Shown here one piece after another: positions 35,060-45,629 of a DNA stretch of 64,000 nt. Origin of the DNA: Mycogone perniciosa. Lineage: Eukaryota; Ascomycota; Sordariomycetes; Hypocreales; Hypocreaceae. Each line of letters starts with the position of its first letter. Position 1 is the first letter of the stretch. Made by a program: the position numbers and the translations under genes. The notes beneath the pieces are model-generated. The model did not search any database, was not told the origin of the DNA, and saw only the letters and a list, made by a program, of their open reading frames with translations. The stretch is taken from assembly GCA_025331125.1 (NCBI GenBank), contig JAOALB010000032.1, positions 1-64,000 on the forward strand, read 5' to 3'.

Positions 35060-36561
35060 ATGAACAGGCTCATCGATACCAGAAAATTGTTCAAACAGAG
35101 TTTTGGCGCTTTATCATCTGCTGCTGTAAGTTCCTTCATTGACGGCCCAAAGTTGTGATGATACCCCTCATTGCTAAGCTTCGGACAGCTTGTCAACACC
35201 CGCAAAATGCATATCCAGTCGATCCCCATGTGTGAGTATTTCCCAGATTATCGCGAAGGATATAGAGCTCTACGCCTTGCTTAAGAGCAATTGCCTGATG
35301 CTAATCATCTTTATGTAGGGGTTGGGAGTTCTGATAATTACGCTTACCTTGTGGTTGATGACAAGTCTAAGGATGCTGTGATTATTGACCCGGCGAACCC
35401 ACCCGAGTATGGCTCGCTGTCGTTGTGTGGCCAGAATCACGGGTGAGCTAACATTATATCAGGGTTGCGCCTATTCTGAAGGATGCAATCTCTTCTGGAA
35501 GGATCAACTTGACGGCCATTGTCAACACACACCAGTAAGTGACATCCAGCAGGACCGTCAAACTACAAGATCTGACACAAAACCAGCCACTGGGACCATG
35601 CTGGTGGCAACAAGAAGCTGGTAAATAGCCCAATCCCACTCAATAGGGGCTTGGAAGAGGTCAAAACTAACCGTTTCACAAGCTGGCGGAATTGGGCAAG
35701 GAGCAGCTCGACATCATCGGTGGTAAGGACTGCGAGGGTGTGACCAAGACACCGAAGCATGAGGAGACATTTAAGATTGGCGACATCACAGTGAGGAGCG
35801 TGCACACGCCTTGCCATACTCAGGACAGCATTTGCTATTATATGGAGGATGCCACTGGCAAGGCGGTCTTCACTGGTGACACTCTGTTCATCAGCGGTAC
35901 GTTGACGTTAAGCCCATCTACTCCATTGTCTCACGGTCCACCGTCTGCATCAAGTTGAAAATGTACTGATGATCCAGTAAAGGCTGCGGCAGATTCTTCG
36001 AGGGTACCGCTGCGGAGATGCACGAGGCTCTCAACAAGCGCCTCGGCTCACTGCCTGACGACACTGTCGTTTATGTGAGTTCTAAAAAAGATGAGGCTGT
36101 AGATAGAGCTTCTAGGCTAACCCACGGCCAGCCGGGACACGAGTACACAAAGTCGAATGTCAAGTTCACTCTATCAGTCTCGCAGACCGAGCCGATCAAG
36201 AGCCTACAGGCTTTTGCGGATAACAATGAAGTGACGACTGGCAAGTTTACCATTGGGGATGAAAAGGTAAGCGTTTTGCCCAATGGAACCTGACAATTGG
36301 CAAAATCTGACAGTTGAGTAGAAGCACAATGTCTTTATGAGAGTAGAGGTAACTATACCCTGCCCCGACTTCACAAATATGAGACTGACAATCTCTGTAG
36401 GATTCAGAGATTCAGAAGGCTACAGGGGAGACGGAGCCCGTTTCTGTCATGGGAAAGCTTCGAGAAATGAAGAACAACTTCAAGTGAGAACGTATTGACG
36501 ACTCGAAGTGCGAGACGACCTGCAACTAACGGACCCCAGGCCACCTGAGGCGAAGATATAA
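35060..36561 (+). CDS. GLO2: Hydroxyacylglutathione hydrolase (glyoxalase II)
   Basis: Exons 35189-35231, 35319-35406, 35463-35534, 35587-35620, 35683-35896, 35983-36074, 36132-36266, 36322-36348, 36401-36483, 36540-36561, plus a probable leader exon 35060-35125. From the internal Met (35207) the enzyme is 263 aa; with the leader 291 aa. It hydrolyses S-lactoylglutathione to lactate and glutathione. The metallo-beta-lactamase metal motif THHHWDH is rebuilt by splicing exons 3 and 4; further metal ligands are in TPCHTQDS, FTGDTLF and PGHEY, and GCGRFFEG and the C-terminal helices bind glutathione. The leader exon (MNRLIDTRKLFKQSFGALSS...) is basic, Ser/Ala/Leu-rich and has almost no acidic residues, like a mitochondrial presequence, while starting at 35207 would give a cytosolic form. 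Confidence 0.88.
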
Positions 36562-37330
36562 ACACGGCGCCGAGGCTAGGCACTTTGAGATCTATAGCTA
36601 TCAATCTAAATGATATGAAAGAGCCATGACCTCACGCGTAGGCTACAACTAGGCATACGTGCTAAGAATCATCCGAACTAAGAAAAAAAAATACGTAGTG
36701 TCTGTCATATTGGATATGTCTCCATGGGTCACTTGGCACCAACGCAATAGGCGCTGATGCCGCTCGCTAACCATTGGAATCTCGTCTTTGTAGACTCGAT
36801 GAATTTTGCTCTTGCTTCACTGTCCACACTTGCTCGCTCTAGGGAAATTGAGGCGGCAAGCTCTAGCAAATTTTGAAGCTGTATAAAAAAAAAAAAAAAA
36901 AAGAAAAAGGCGTAGCACAGAAACAAAGAATCACGAGGCGCAGCATGGGATACAAACCTTTGGATGACAGTATTAATCATAGAGCATACAAGGACATCCG
37001 AGATGCTTCGGTTTCCTATCCCTGATGCTGAGACTGTCCTTTGTGGCAGCTTTGCTGTTGAAGTTTTGTTGATGAAAAATTTGAAGATGAGAAGATGAAG
37101 AATCTGCCGCGATATATGTACGAATTCTGCAGACCCACACAGTGCTATTTACACTATAACAACACTATTGTACTGTCCTTCAACTTCGCGCTTGGGTATC
37201 ATATACTAGTATCACCAATTCACACCAGCCAGTGACATCAACGTGCATCGCTCTCAAACCCCGAATCTCTCCCATTCTTCCTCCTTGCACGTCGCACGCG
37301 GCACAAAAACATCCCACCAGCAGCGCGCAC
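36562..37330. other. Intergenic region
   Basis: 769 bp between two plus-strand genes. A poly-A tract of about 17 lies at 36886-36902. A minus-strand open frame (36729-36980) crosses this tract and has some protein-like composition at its end, but no splice model closes it. Confidence 0.45.
36886..36902. repeat. Poly-A tract
   Basis: A homopolymer of about 17 A in the spacer between GLO2 and the EF-hand gene, followed by GAAAAAGG. Confidence 0.9.
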
Positions 37331-38077
37331 ATGGTACGTACGTTCTGACGTGAATCGACGCTCTTTGTCCCAGCCCACGACATCTGACCTTTTGGTGCCG
37401 GGCACAATGAATATAGCCTCCGAAGCGCAAAACTGGCGGTGCTGCTCCGACTGCACCCAAAGCGCGACAGTCCAAACTCGCAAAGGAGCACAATGTCTCG
37501 GCCCAGGAGGAGGGTGAGATTAAAGAAGCCTTTAGTCTCTTCGCCGAGCCTATGGATGGGGAGAAGAATGGCGTTCTGCCCATCGGGGACGTCAAGTCAG
37601 CGCTCATGTAAGCACGCACTCTCTCTCCTTTCTAGAATTGGGAGAAAAGGAAGAAAAAAAAAGGGGGGAGAGGAGGACTGAACATGATATCCGCGAAACT
37701 ACAGAGCCCTCGGGATCCCGCCCTCGTCCAACGCAGAACTCAAAGAATTCATCTCTATCCTCGACCCGGAAGACGACGGTTACGCCACATACGAGCCCTT
37801 CTTCGCTATTTGCGCGCTGAAATTTCACTCCCGCGAGCACGACTCCGGTACCCACCGCGCTGAGGTGGAAGAAGCATTCCAGCTCTTCACAAACGGCCAC
37901 GACGGGCCTATTACGCTTGCGCACCTGCGCCGCGCGGCGGCTATATTGAAGGAGGATGTCGACGAGGAGCTGCTCAAGGACATGATCCTGGAGGCCAATG
38001 GCGGGGCGGGCGTGGCGAGGGGCGTGGAGTTGGATGAGTTTGATGGTGTCATGAGGAGCGCGGGTATTTGGCGGTGA
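37331..38077 (+). CDS. EF-hand (calmodulin/centrin-like) protein
   Basis: Exons 37331-37333, 37417-37607 and 37705-38077, 188 aa. The first coding exon is just the ATG, followed by GTACGT donor; the acceptor ATATAG leads into PPKRKTGGAAPTAPKARQ, giving a start MPPKRK that fits the family. Upstream of the acceptor the frame has a stop, so this splice is needed. Four EF-hand-like units: the first after IKEAFSLFAEP is degenerate, the second includes ILDPEDDGYATYEPF, the only loop close to the DxDxDG consensus, the third EEAFQLFTNGHDGPITLAHL is degenerate, the fourth weak. Basic N-terminal tail resembles centrin/Cdc31-type proteins; a calmodulin-like light chain is the alternative. Likely low calcium affinity. 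Confidence 0.75.
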
Positions 38078-38770
38078 TGAATAGGGCTCGATTTGGTTTC
38101 TATACATGTGGGATACAGGATAAAGGGGGGAGGGAATTACCAGGTATGTAATTGGCAGGCAGCGACTTTGGATTAGCATTTGGCATGGCGTTGGGGTTAC
38201 ATGGAGTCATTTGCAGCATTGGTTGATGCTAGCACCTGGCTGGTTGTCAAATTGAGGTGGGATAGCACAGAGATTCAGTGTCTACAGAGAAGGAGGATAA
38301 AAGGAGGCAACGCGGGAGCAGTAGGGCAAGCGGAAGTCGCCTTTGTCCCCCTGAAAGGACATGTGAGAGTTGAGAGTCCTTTGAGTAGATCGACAATGCG
38401 TTGCAGTAATCTGGCATGTATTGCTAGGGAAAAGTAGCGGCTGATAACAGGCAAATTGGAGACATGCTTGCACACTTGGAGACACCCCTGGATGCGCCCT
38501 TTCTGAACCATTCTTCCGTCATGCTCATGTGAAGTTTGAAAACACGCCTAACCAAGAGTTGGTAGCCAGGACTCTATAGACCCGTGCCCTATAATGTATA
38601 TAGAAACCGTCTGAACGCCGTGAATCATGCCATTTCCTAGATCAAGCACAGGGCCAGTCTAGGAAACTCCCAAATCACCAGATATTGATATTCTCCTAAA
38701 TTGTAAAAAAAATAAAAATAAACCAAAAAAACACATGAAAAGAGAAAAGATGGCCATGTCGTTAAAATAT
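38078..38770. other. Convergent intergenic region
   Basis: 693 bp between convergent genes, presumed 3' UTRs; an A-rich tract lies near 38704-38730. No gene seen. Confidence 0.5.
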
Positions 38771-39659
38771 CTATTGCGGAGACTCCACCTTCACCTCGGG
38801 AGCACTTGTAGCGGCAGCCCGTTTCTGAGAGTCCAGGACGGCTTGGAGTTCCGGCGGGGCCTTGAAGCCCGCGTGGTCGGAGTGCTTCTTGTAGAAGTAG
38901 TTGTCTGGCTTGGGCTGCAGCTCGGCCGGGAGCTCGTCCAGGACACAAGCTAGTAGACCGTCGATGGAGTTTTGCTTGGAGGCGTCGCGGTGCCATATGG
39001 TGATGAGGTGGGAGTTGAAGCGGACCGATAGACCGACACCACAGATTTGATCGTCTAGAGGAGGAGTTAGCTAGAGGATAGACAGGAGAGGAGAGGAGAG
39101 GAGAGGTGCAGCAAACGCACCATCGTCAATGACGCTCTGGAGCTTCTCGCCAATGGCTAGGAGCTGGACCCGAGTCCAAAAGTCCGGACCGATGGCCTTG
39201 GGGACACGAAAGGTCCAGCTGCCGCCGTTGATGTTGCGGCGGTCCTCCCAGATAGGCTTGAAGCCCGACTTGAAAAGGTAGATGGACTCGCGCATCTTGA
39301 TCTGGTCGACGGGGGTGTTATTGTTGTAGCGCCAGAAGTCCTGGATGGACTCGATCTGGGAGCCAATCTTTTCGAGCTGCGCCGTGTAATCGCCTTCGGG
39401 TGTTTGGTCTTTGGCAGTCCTGGAGGAGGAGATATCATGTTAGCGACGCTGACGGCTCAGATAGGCGTTTGTCGGCGGACCTGAGGACAACTCACCTGTC
39501 AAAGTAGACGTCCCAGTAATGCTGCGTGGGCAGCGGCCGCATGGTCTTGAGAAAGTTGCGCTTCGCATCGTCGCGCTGCTCTGCCGGCGAGCTGATTTCG
39601 CCGCCGCCTTGCGAAAGGCCGGACAGGCCGCGAGTGAAGAGCTGCGGTCGTGTCGCCAT
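38771..39659 (-). CDS. Translation initiation factor eIF4E, class II-like cap-binding protein
   Basis: Exons 39659-39496, 39419-39121 and 39054-38771, 248 aa. The eIF4E fold is clear: RPLPTQHYWDVYFDR, IQDFWRYNNN, SGFKPIWEDRRNINGGSW (cap-stacking Trp in WED) and LSVRFNSHLITIWHRDAS. The position equivalent to human Trp56 is Tyr (GDYTAQL) and that of Trp46 is Tyr, as in class II/4EHP-like proteins, while the Trp43 equivalent is kept. Class I eIF4E initiates translation; class II forms often repress or serve special mRNAs, so the main factor may be elsewhere. The C-terminal 40 residues (KAPPELQAVLDSQKRA...) are an extension. Intron 2 carries a GGAGA repeat. Both introns are GT-AG with matching phases. 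Confidence 0.85.
39082..39106. repeat. GGAGA pentanucleotide repeat in an eIF4E intron
   Basis: About four to five GGAGA units within the second intron of the eIF4E gene (39055-39120). Confidence 0.85.
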
Positions 39660-40678
39660 GGCTGCGGTTGAAGGCCTGAGTCGCTCGGGAATAGGATAGT
39701 TGAAGAGAAGAAAGGGAGTGAAGCTGCAACTCGGCGACCTCGAAGCGCCGCGATATAGGAACTATCTATGTACTACTACTAATACCTAGGTAACGTTATG
39801 TACTACGAGTATAACTGACTGCCTGGCGGAAATGATATAGGGCGACAAAGAGCAGATGGCGGGGTTTCAGAACACTGCACTGGGGTGCCGGTCTAGCGAG
39901 GGGCAGCAGAAGCATGGACCTGATTTCATAGGTACAGAGGCCCGGAGTCTGGGACACTGCCACAGCGGCAGCGGCTATGAAGTACTGCCACAGCGAATGA
40001 TGGGGGCGAACAGCGCCTTGCAAAGCAATATGTGTGACCTGTTCAGCGTACACTCAAAACGCCAACGCCATACATGACACCGTCTCTATCGAAAACCCCA
40101 AGGCTTCCTTTAATATCAGTCACACAACACACCCTCAGCTTTCCCGCATCACACTATCATTTCCCGTGTTTGATGTCGCAGCTAAAACAACTAGTATCAG
40201 ACACTACTCGTAAAAGCCGGAAGTCAATGCTGCCAGCCAGGTTCCCCATCCCCATCTCTAAAACGAATAGGAACAAGGATCCCTTCTGCCCTCTCTTTCC
40301 GGTGGCCTGAAGATGACACACGGCGCTTGCATTGGCGATATTACCACGGACTATGAAGTAGTAACATCTCGTATTAGCACCTTTCCACTATCTTGATCCT
40401 AGTATCAAGAGCAGCAAGGAAATGTCGGCAGTCTTGTTTTGCCTCCCCTGGGCTGTTCAGTGGTTTCTACTCCGTGCTCGTACATCACCAGAGCTCACGC
40501 TTGTCATATCATACACTCAGACTGCAAACGAAATGCGACCTTTCAATTTGACCAACTCATTAAAAACAACCTGCATATCAGACCCATAACCCAATAGTAA
40601 TCCCGAAAACGCCGTCGCTTGCATCAACCTCGTATAGAGTATAGAACCCTCCAGCAATTCAAGCACGCTCCCAGTTCC
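39660..40678. other. Intergenic region
   Basis: About 1 kb between two minus-strand genes with no supported gene. It holds the eIF4E promoter and the kinesin 3' UTR. Confidence 0.5.
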
Positions 40679-42500
40679 TTATAGCCCATTCTGTCTCACT
40701 CCCAAGGGCATGCGGACGCTGTTGGGATCCTTGAACCTCGTAAGATCGCCCCCAATGAGCTTTCTTAGATTACCCATATCCTGCAGATACCGCTCCATCT
40801 CCTCCTGTAGCTCCTCCTCCTCTGCAGCAGCTGTGCTCTCTGAATCGTATTCGTACTCGTCGTCGGACAGCTCCTTGTCTTCCTTGAGCTCGACGGGTGG
40901 GATGGGATTCTTGAGGCTTTCGATAGCAAGTTTGAGGTGCAGCTTGAGTGCCTCGTTCTCTGTCTGCAGCTTCTTGATCTTGCTCTCTGCCACCATGCTC
41001 CGCTCTTCCATCATTCTCTGCATCGTGGTCACGCGATGCTGGTATTCCTCCAGTCTTTCTTCAGCCTCTTTAGCATTCTTCTCGCGTTGCCTCGAATCAG
41101 AGACGGAGAGCTGCAGCATCCGGATCTCCTCTGCCATGGCCGCAATCTGGGCGTCACGCTCTGCCGTCGAGATGTGATCCTGGTTAACCACAGCGCGCGT
41201 GCGGATCCGCTTGGCCTGATCGGCGTACCGCAAGGTCGACAGTGTCTCCTCATAGTCTGAGGGGCCAATGCAAGCAATCATGGCCGTTTTGCTGTTTCCA
41301 CCCAGCGAATCCTTCAAGAGCCACGTCAAGATGGAATCTCGGTAGGGCACGACGTCTTTCCGTTTGCCTGATCTGAGCTGCTTTGGGTCTGCCAAAGCTG
41401 CAATCACACGACCGAGAGTGGTGAGCGACTTGTTGATGTTACTACCCTCACGTAGTCGCGCGCCGGTGGCCTCGGTTGACTTGGCCCTCTCGCTCCCCGC
41501 CAAATCCACCAACCGGATTCTTGAGCTGCGCTCCGTCGTCTCATCTGTCTCCATGTCGTGGTGAATCTGCTTGAGCATGATCGTGAAGACGGCATGACTT
41601 CGACTACTGGTATCGTTCATTTTGGTGCTCGCCACCGTCCGTGACGCATCCCCCATCTTCATGTATCGCATAATCTCATTGATGTTTCGCACAGGGACCT
41701 CGGTGAGATCCTTGATGTAAGGCCCGTCGGTTGGGGACTCGCGGATTTTAAGGTAGTTTGGCGGTGTGTGTGGAACGACTGGGACGAGGAGATCTCGCAC
41801 GTGTTCGTTGTAGACCTCAAAGTAGGAGACTCGGACGTTGTAAGCAACGTTGGAGTCCTCATTGTGGGCGGCATCGATGCGCTCAAACAGATCCTCGCAG
41901 GTGCGTGGGATCAGACCAGGGCTCCCTGGCGTTCCCATCATGGTATAACTCTTGCCAGAGCCTGTCTGGCCATACGCGAATATGCAAGTGTGATAGCCCT
42001 CGAAGTTGTGGTCGAGAAACTCCTCGCCCAGACTGTTGTAGACGTCCTCCTGCGTGGCGTAGTGCTTGTCTCTGGTGTTGTGGCTCCAAAATGAATTGTC
42101 AAAGGTGAAGCTCTTGTCCTCAATGACCTTTCGGGATTTCGATTTGCTAGCTATGACATCAGGCATCTCCGGGGCTTTGAGCGTCGTGAGCTGTGTGATG
42201 GGATCCATTTCGACCAGACATTGCGCACGTCGTTCGAGCTCTGCAAAACCCGTTAGCATGTATTTTTTCCCGGGGAACACAGGCAAAAGACGAGCTCAAG
42301 TCGCAAAACCACGCACCTCTCTGCAGAAAAGCCCGAACACGCACGACAACTCTGACGTTGCCGCCTCTGTCCATTCTCCCGAGCATAGGCATTATTCCAT
42401 CTCGCGACCTCAGCGAAGGTGTTGAAGCCGAGGATGGAATCGGCCGGTGCTCGGGCGCCGGAGACGACGAGGAAGGCATCAATCTATCGTCGAGAGCCAT
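40679..42500 (-). CDS. Short kinesin-3 (Unc104/KIF1-type motor without FHA/PH domains)
   Basis: Exons 42500-42317 and 42240-40679, 581 aa (an in-frame ATG at 42566 would add 22). Motor domain from about residue 45: VRVVVRVRAF, FAYGQTGSGKSYTMMGT (P-loop near 153), NDTSSRSHAVF (switch I), VDLAGSERAKSTEATG (switch II), NKSLTTLGRVIAALAD. FDNSFWSH and the loop composition are kinesin-3-like. After RYADQAKRIRTRAVVNQD there is a Lys/Glu-rich coiled coil and an acidic segment, then the chain stops: no FHA, PH or cargo domain. This resembles the filamentous-fungus-specific short Unc104 relatives (Nkin3/UncB type). Role in organelle transport is inferred from the family. Confidence 0.88.
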
Positions 42501-43224
42501 TGTTTGCAATGTCTCATAGGCACTATAGATGGTATCGCGGAGTCGCAGACGAAGAATGTGCCACATTAGTCGGCCTTTATTGTTTACTTAGCTGCAGTAT
42601 GCGGTTGCCGGGGTAAAGCTGCCGGGGCCTTCCCTGCTCCTTCCACCTTGGCTGCATCCAATGAATGCCGACGTACGAAGTACCACTAATAGTACGTACC
42701 ACTACGAAGTACGTATCACTGCGTACGGATAGTACCTATAGCACCTTACGAGTAGTCGTACTCGTATCACTGCGTATTACTGTGGCTGATAAATTGGCAG
42801 GGGAGGGCTTGGCCCGTGGCTGGTGCGCTAGCCAGCATATGACGCCGACATTATTCCGGATAGACGACCTGACTGATTATTATGACCAGATCAGAATGGT
42901 AAACATGTCGGACTATTTTTGTCACCCCCATTGTCGCGATTCACTCGCCAGTCTAACGAGACGCGCGAGACCGAAAAAGCACAGCTCTTGTTCTTAGTCT
43001 GATTAACGCGTTGTCAGCTGGGGTCTTGAAAGAAAAAGCACTACTACTACTCCGTACTGCTGCAACCAGCTTTCTAGCTTCGCGCGCGCATCTTCTCGTT
43101 TCGCTCTTTTTGCCTCAATCGCCATCAAACCATCAAAAACGCATACGTCAAGAGTTGAGGATATCTAGGAAACCCTTTGCGACGCCAAATCCTATTTATC
43201 AATTCCTCATCTCGTCCATCTGCC
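42501..43224. promoter_or_regulatory. Shared divergent promoter region, kinesin / AT-hook gene
   Basis: 724 bp between divergent start codons. The left half is crowded with TACGAAGTA, GTACGTA and CTCGTA words (42670-42770), and CTCCGTACTG occurs near 43050; no gene seen. Confidence 0.5.
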
Positions 43225-43958
43225 ATGGCGCGAACCAAAGACGAGGCGACCAGCGATGGCGCCTCCCCAGAGTCTACTGGCAGCAAGCTCGCCCAGGAAA
43301 GCGGCGTGAAGAAGGCGTACGCTCCGACAGGTCGCCCGCGCGGCCGTCCGAAGAGCGCAAATCCCAAGGTGTACGTGCCTACTGGTCGGCCCAGAGGTCG
43401 GCCGAAGGGCACCACCAAGAAGTCGTCTGGCGATGACGCCGACGCTGATGCTGATGCTGCGACTGCTGCGCCTTCAACAAAACCGAAGGCGGCGAGCACA
43501 CCCGCAACACCAGGCGAAAGGCGCGGACGCGGCAGACCGCGCAAGTCCGATGCTGCGACAACGCCCAAGTCAGCCGCCCCAGCCTCTGGCAAGAAGAGGG
43601 GCCGGCCTTCAAAGAAGGGGACGCCAGCAGCGGAACCCGATCACGATGATGATGTCGACGCCGAGGGCGACGAGCCTGAGGCCGATGATGATGAGGATGT
43701 CGGTAAGTGATATTTTTTCTCTTCTCCCTCTCTCCTTTCCTTTCCTTTCTCCATATAATGGGCCTTGCGTGCTCAAACGCGACGTAGACGCGAGTGGCGA
43801 CGCCTTAGACACCGACCCGAAAAAGTCGACCCTAGGGCCCAAGTCCCTCGATGGCGAGGTCGGTCAATCACCGTGGCTCTCTAGTCTCAAGAGGATTTTT
43901 CGCTGATATCTGGTTGACTCAGGAGGAGGACGGTGATGACTACCACAGTGAAGTGTGA
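43225..43958 (+). CDS. Four-AT-hook chromatin protein (HMGA-like)
   Basis: Exons 43225-43702, 43788-43858 and 43923-43958, 194 aa. Four AT-hook cores are visible: two near-identical TGRPRGRPK units (about residues 36-44 and 53-61), then GRGRPRKSD and KKRGRPSKKG. The rest is Ala/Ser/Thr/Pro linker with acidic C-terminal runs (HDDDVDAEGDEPEADDDEDV), ending EEDGDDYHSEV. AT-hooks bind the minor groove of AT-rich DNA, so a nuclear architectural role is likely. Intron 1 is ordinary; intron 2 has a weak donor (GTCGGT) but its removal gives an in-phase acidic end, whereas reading through gives a neutral-to-basic tail. The 36-nt last exon is therefore likely but not certain. Confidence 0.8.
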
Positions 43959-44338
43959 ACAAAAAAAAGAAGAAAGAAGCGGCACCAGGAGGAGGAGCTA
44001 CCCCCATCAACGACCGGGCACAAGTGAATATGAGAGAGGTGATACGACGCGACCTCTTTGGGACGGCACGAGGGCGCAAGATGAAGGGCCTGGGGGTAGT
44101 GTTTTCGCGTATATGGGGTTCGGGCGTTAACGGGCTGCGCTGTGTACTATATAATCTTTGACTGGACAATTTGATTGCACGCCTGAAACCTGTTGCGACC
44201 AATATTTTCGGTTCCATATGTTGTAAGCCACGACCCGACGTGGTTTGTCTTCGTTGCTGGCAGTTCTGGTATGCATCTCATTCTGGCTGATGCTCCTGTC
44301 CCATCCATTGTCTCAGATACCATGCATCCCTTCGGTTT
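43959..44338. other. Convergent intergenic region
   Basis: 380 bp between convergent genes; presumed 3' UTRs. No gene seen. Confidence 0.5.
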
Positions 44339-45244
44339 TCATTCCATCCTCCATTCCTTGAATTCCACTTCAAGATGCTCCTTCAACTCCTTGAACTTGT
44401 TCCCAAAGTTGTGACCACACCTCCAGCACTTCAGATCCCGGCTCAAGAACCCCTCCTCCTTGGTGTCCCTCCTCGGATCCGTCATAGCCAGCGGGAAATC
44501 CGCCACGTCTACCAGGAACGGCGTGTTGAACGAATTATAATGCTTCCGATGCTTCATTGCAGGTGAGTGCATATCTCGCGACAGCACGTGGATGTGCAAA
44601 TGCCCCATACTCGGCACCGCGTGCACGCCCATCTTCACCTCGGCAGCCCAGTCCCGTCCCGGGGGCAACTCTCCCTCAGGCGGCAGCTCAGCATCGCCGT
44701 CTAGGATGGCTTGTCTCGCGGCATCGGAGCGGCTGTATTTCCCCAGCCGACGCTGGAGTTCCGTGGCCACCAGGGCTTTGAGCTTGACGACCTCGGCGGT
44801 CACTTTGGCCAGGAAGTCCGGATCGTGCAGCGCGTCGAAGGGATGCAGCAGGCTGTGGCGAGGGGAGCGCGGGAGGAGAAGCGTGTGGACAGTGGCTTTG
44901 GGGAATTTATCGTGGATGACGACGAAGTCCTCGTTGTGGTAGATGACGATGGAGGGAGGATAGGTTTCTGGGTCAGCGATATATGCGCCTAGAGCCATGC
45001 GGTTTTTGAAGTGATTAGATGTAGCCGAAGCACGCGGTTTAGGCGCTGCCTTTGGCTTGGGGGCCATGAGTTTCGCAACTGGTGATGTATGCTTTCGTGT
45101 TAATTTCATCGTCTTATTCGCATGAGACGGGTTGAATGTGTACCACGTACAGGCATCTTGCTTTGCTCTCTTGGCCGGTGGTTCTTCTCCTTGGACCTCC
45201 TCTCTTGTCAATGCCTCCTCGGGGTCAGAAGTGATGTTTACCAT
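44339..45244 (-). CDS. HNT3: Aprataxin-like DNA 5'-adenylate hydrolase
   Basis: Intronless, 301 aa from the ATG at 45244. It removes AMP from abortive ligation ends in DNA. The HIT domain has FVVIHDKFPKATVHTLLLPR and the histidine triad MGHLHIHVLSRDM; the C-terminal C2HE zinc finger is LKCWRCGHNFGNKFKELKEH and following residues, with the terminal Glu in EFKEW. An internal insert (RLGKYSRSDAARQAIL ... PPEGELPPGRDW) is usual for fungal Hnt3. The N-terminus has AKRAKQD, a possible nuclear signal. The frame is open upstream to an ATG at 45385, adding 47 residues that include MRARSLIRPTPTHLLLRSAL, which is basic and lacks acids, as in a mitochondrial presequence; alternative starts are possible but unproven. 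Confidence 0.9.
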   Translation of the reverse strand: MVNITSDPEEALTREEVQGEEPPAKRAKQDACTWYTFNPSHANKTMKLTRKHTSPVAKLMAPKPKAAPKPRASATSNHFKNRMALGAYIADPETYPPSIVIYHNEDFVVIHDKFPKATVHTLLLPRSPRHSLLHPFDALHDPDFLAKVTAEVVKLKALVATELQRRLGKYSRSDAARQAILDGDAELPPEGELPPGRDWAAEVKMGVHAVPSMGHLHIHVLSRDMHSPAMKHRKHYNSFNTPFLVDVADFPLAMTDPRRDTKEEGFLSRDLKCWRCGHNFGNKFKELKEHLEVEFKEWRME

Positions 45245-45629
45245 GGTGCTTTTTGTGAATGAAGACGCAGGTTTGCATAGGGCGGAACGAAGGAGTAAGT
45301 GAGTCGGAGTTGGTCGAATGAGTGATCGGGCACGCATGTCGATATCGTAAGTGAGTGAGTGAGTGGTGTGGCTGAGCGACTTCATAGTTCAGCCCCCCAC
45401 TATGACTCCTATTGTAAGATCTCCAAGGCAGAACAACGAAAGCTTTTGCGAGGAATAATGTTGAACTGTCTCTTTTCTTTCCAGAAGTAAATGAACAATT
45501 TACTATCCGGAGACTGCGAGGTTTCCTTTGCCATTTTCCATATTCAGTCATCACTCTGTACCGTTCCAAATCACGAAAAAGAGGCTCCGTCATGTCATAA
45601 AATGCTCAATTGGTTGTTCGCTTCATACG
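45245..45629. other. Intergenic / 5' flank of HNT3
   Basis: 385 bp. The first 140 bp are an open in-frame extension of HNT3. A (GTGA) tetranucleotide run lies at about 45351-45365. No separate gene seen. Confidence 0.5.

Noticed and set aside
36729..36980. Minus-strand open frame with a protein-like end (NLLELAASISLERAS)
   Set aside because: It crosses a poly-A tract read as poly-Phe; treating that as an intron does not give an in-phase upstream exon.
43109..43592. Minus-strand open frame over the AT-hook gene
   Set aside because: Antisense shadow produced by the repeated Gly-Arg-Pro codons of the AT-hooks.
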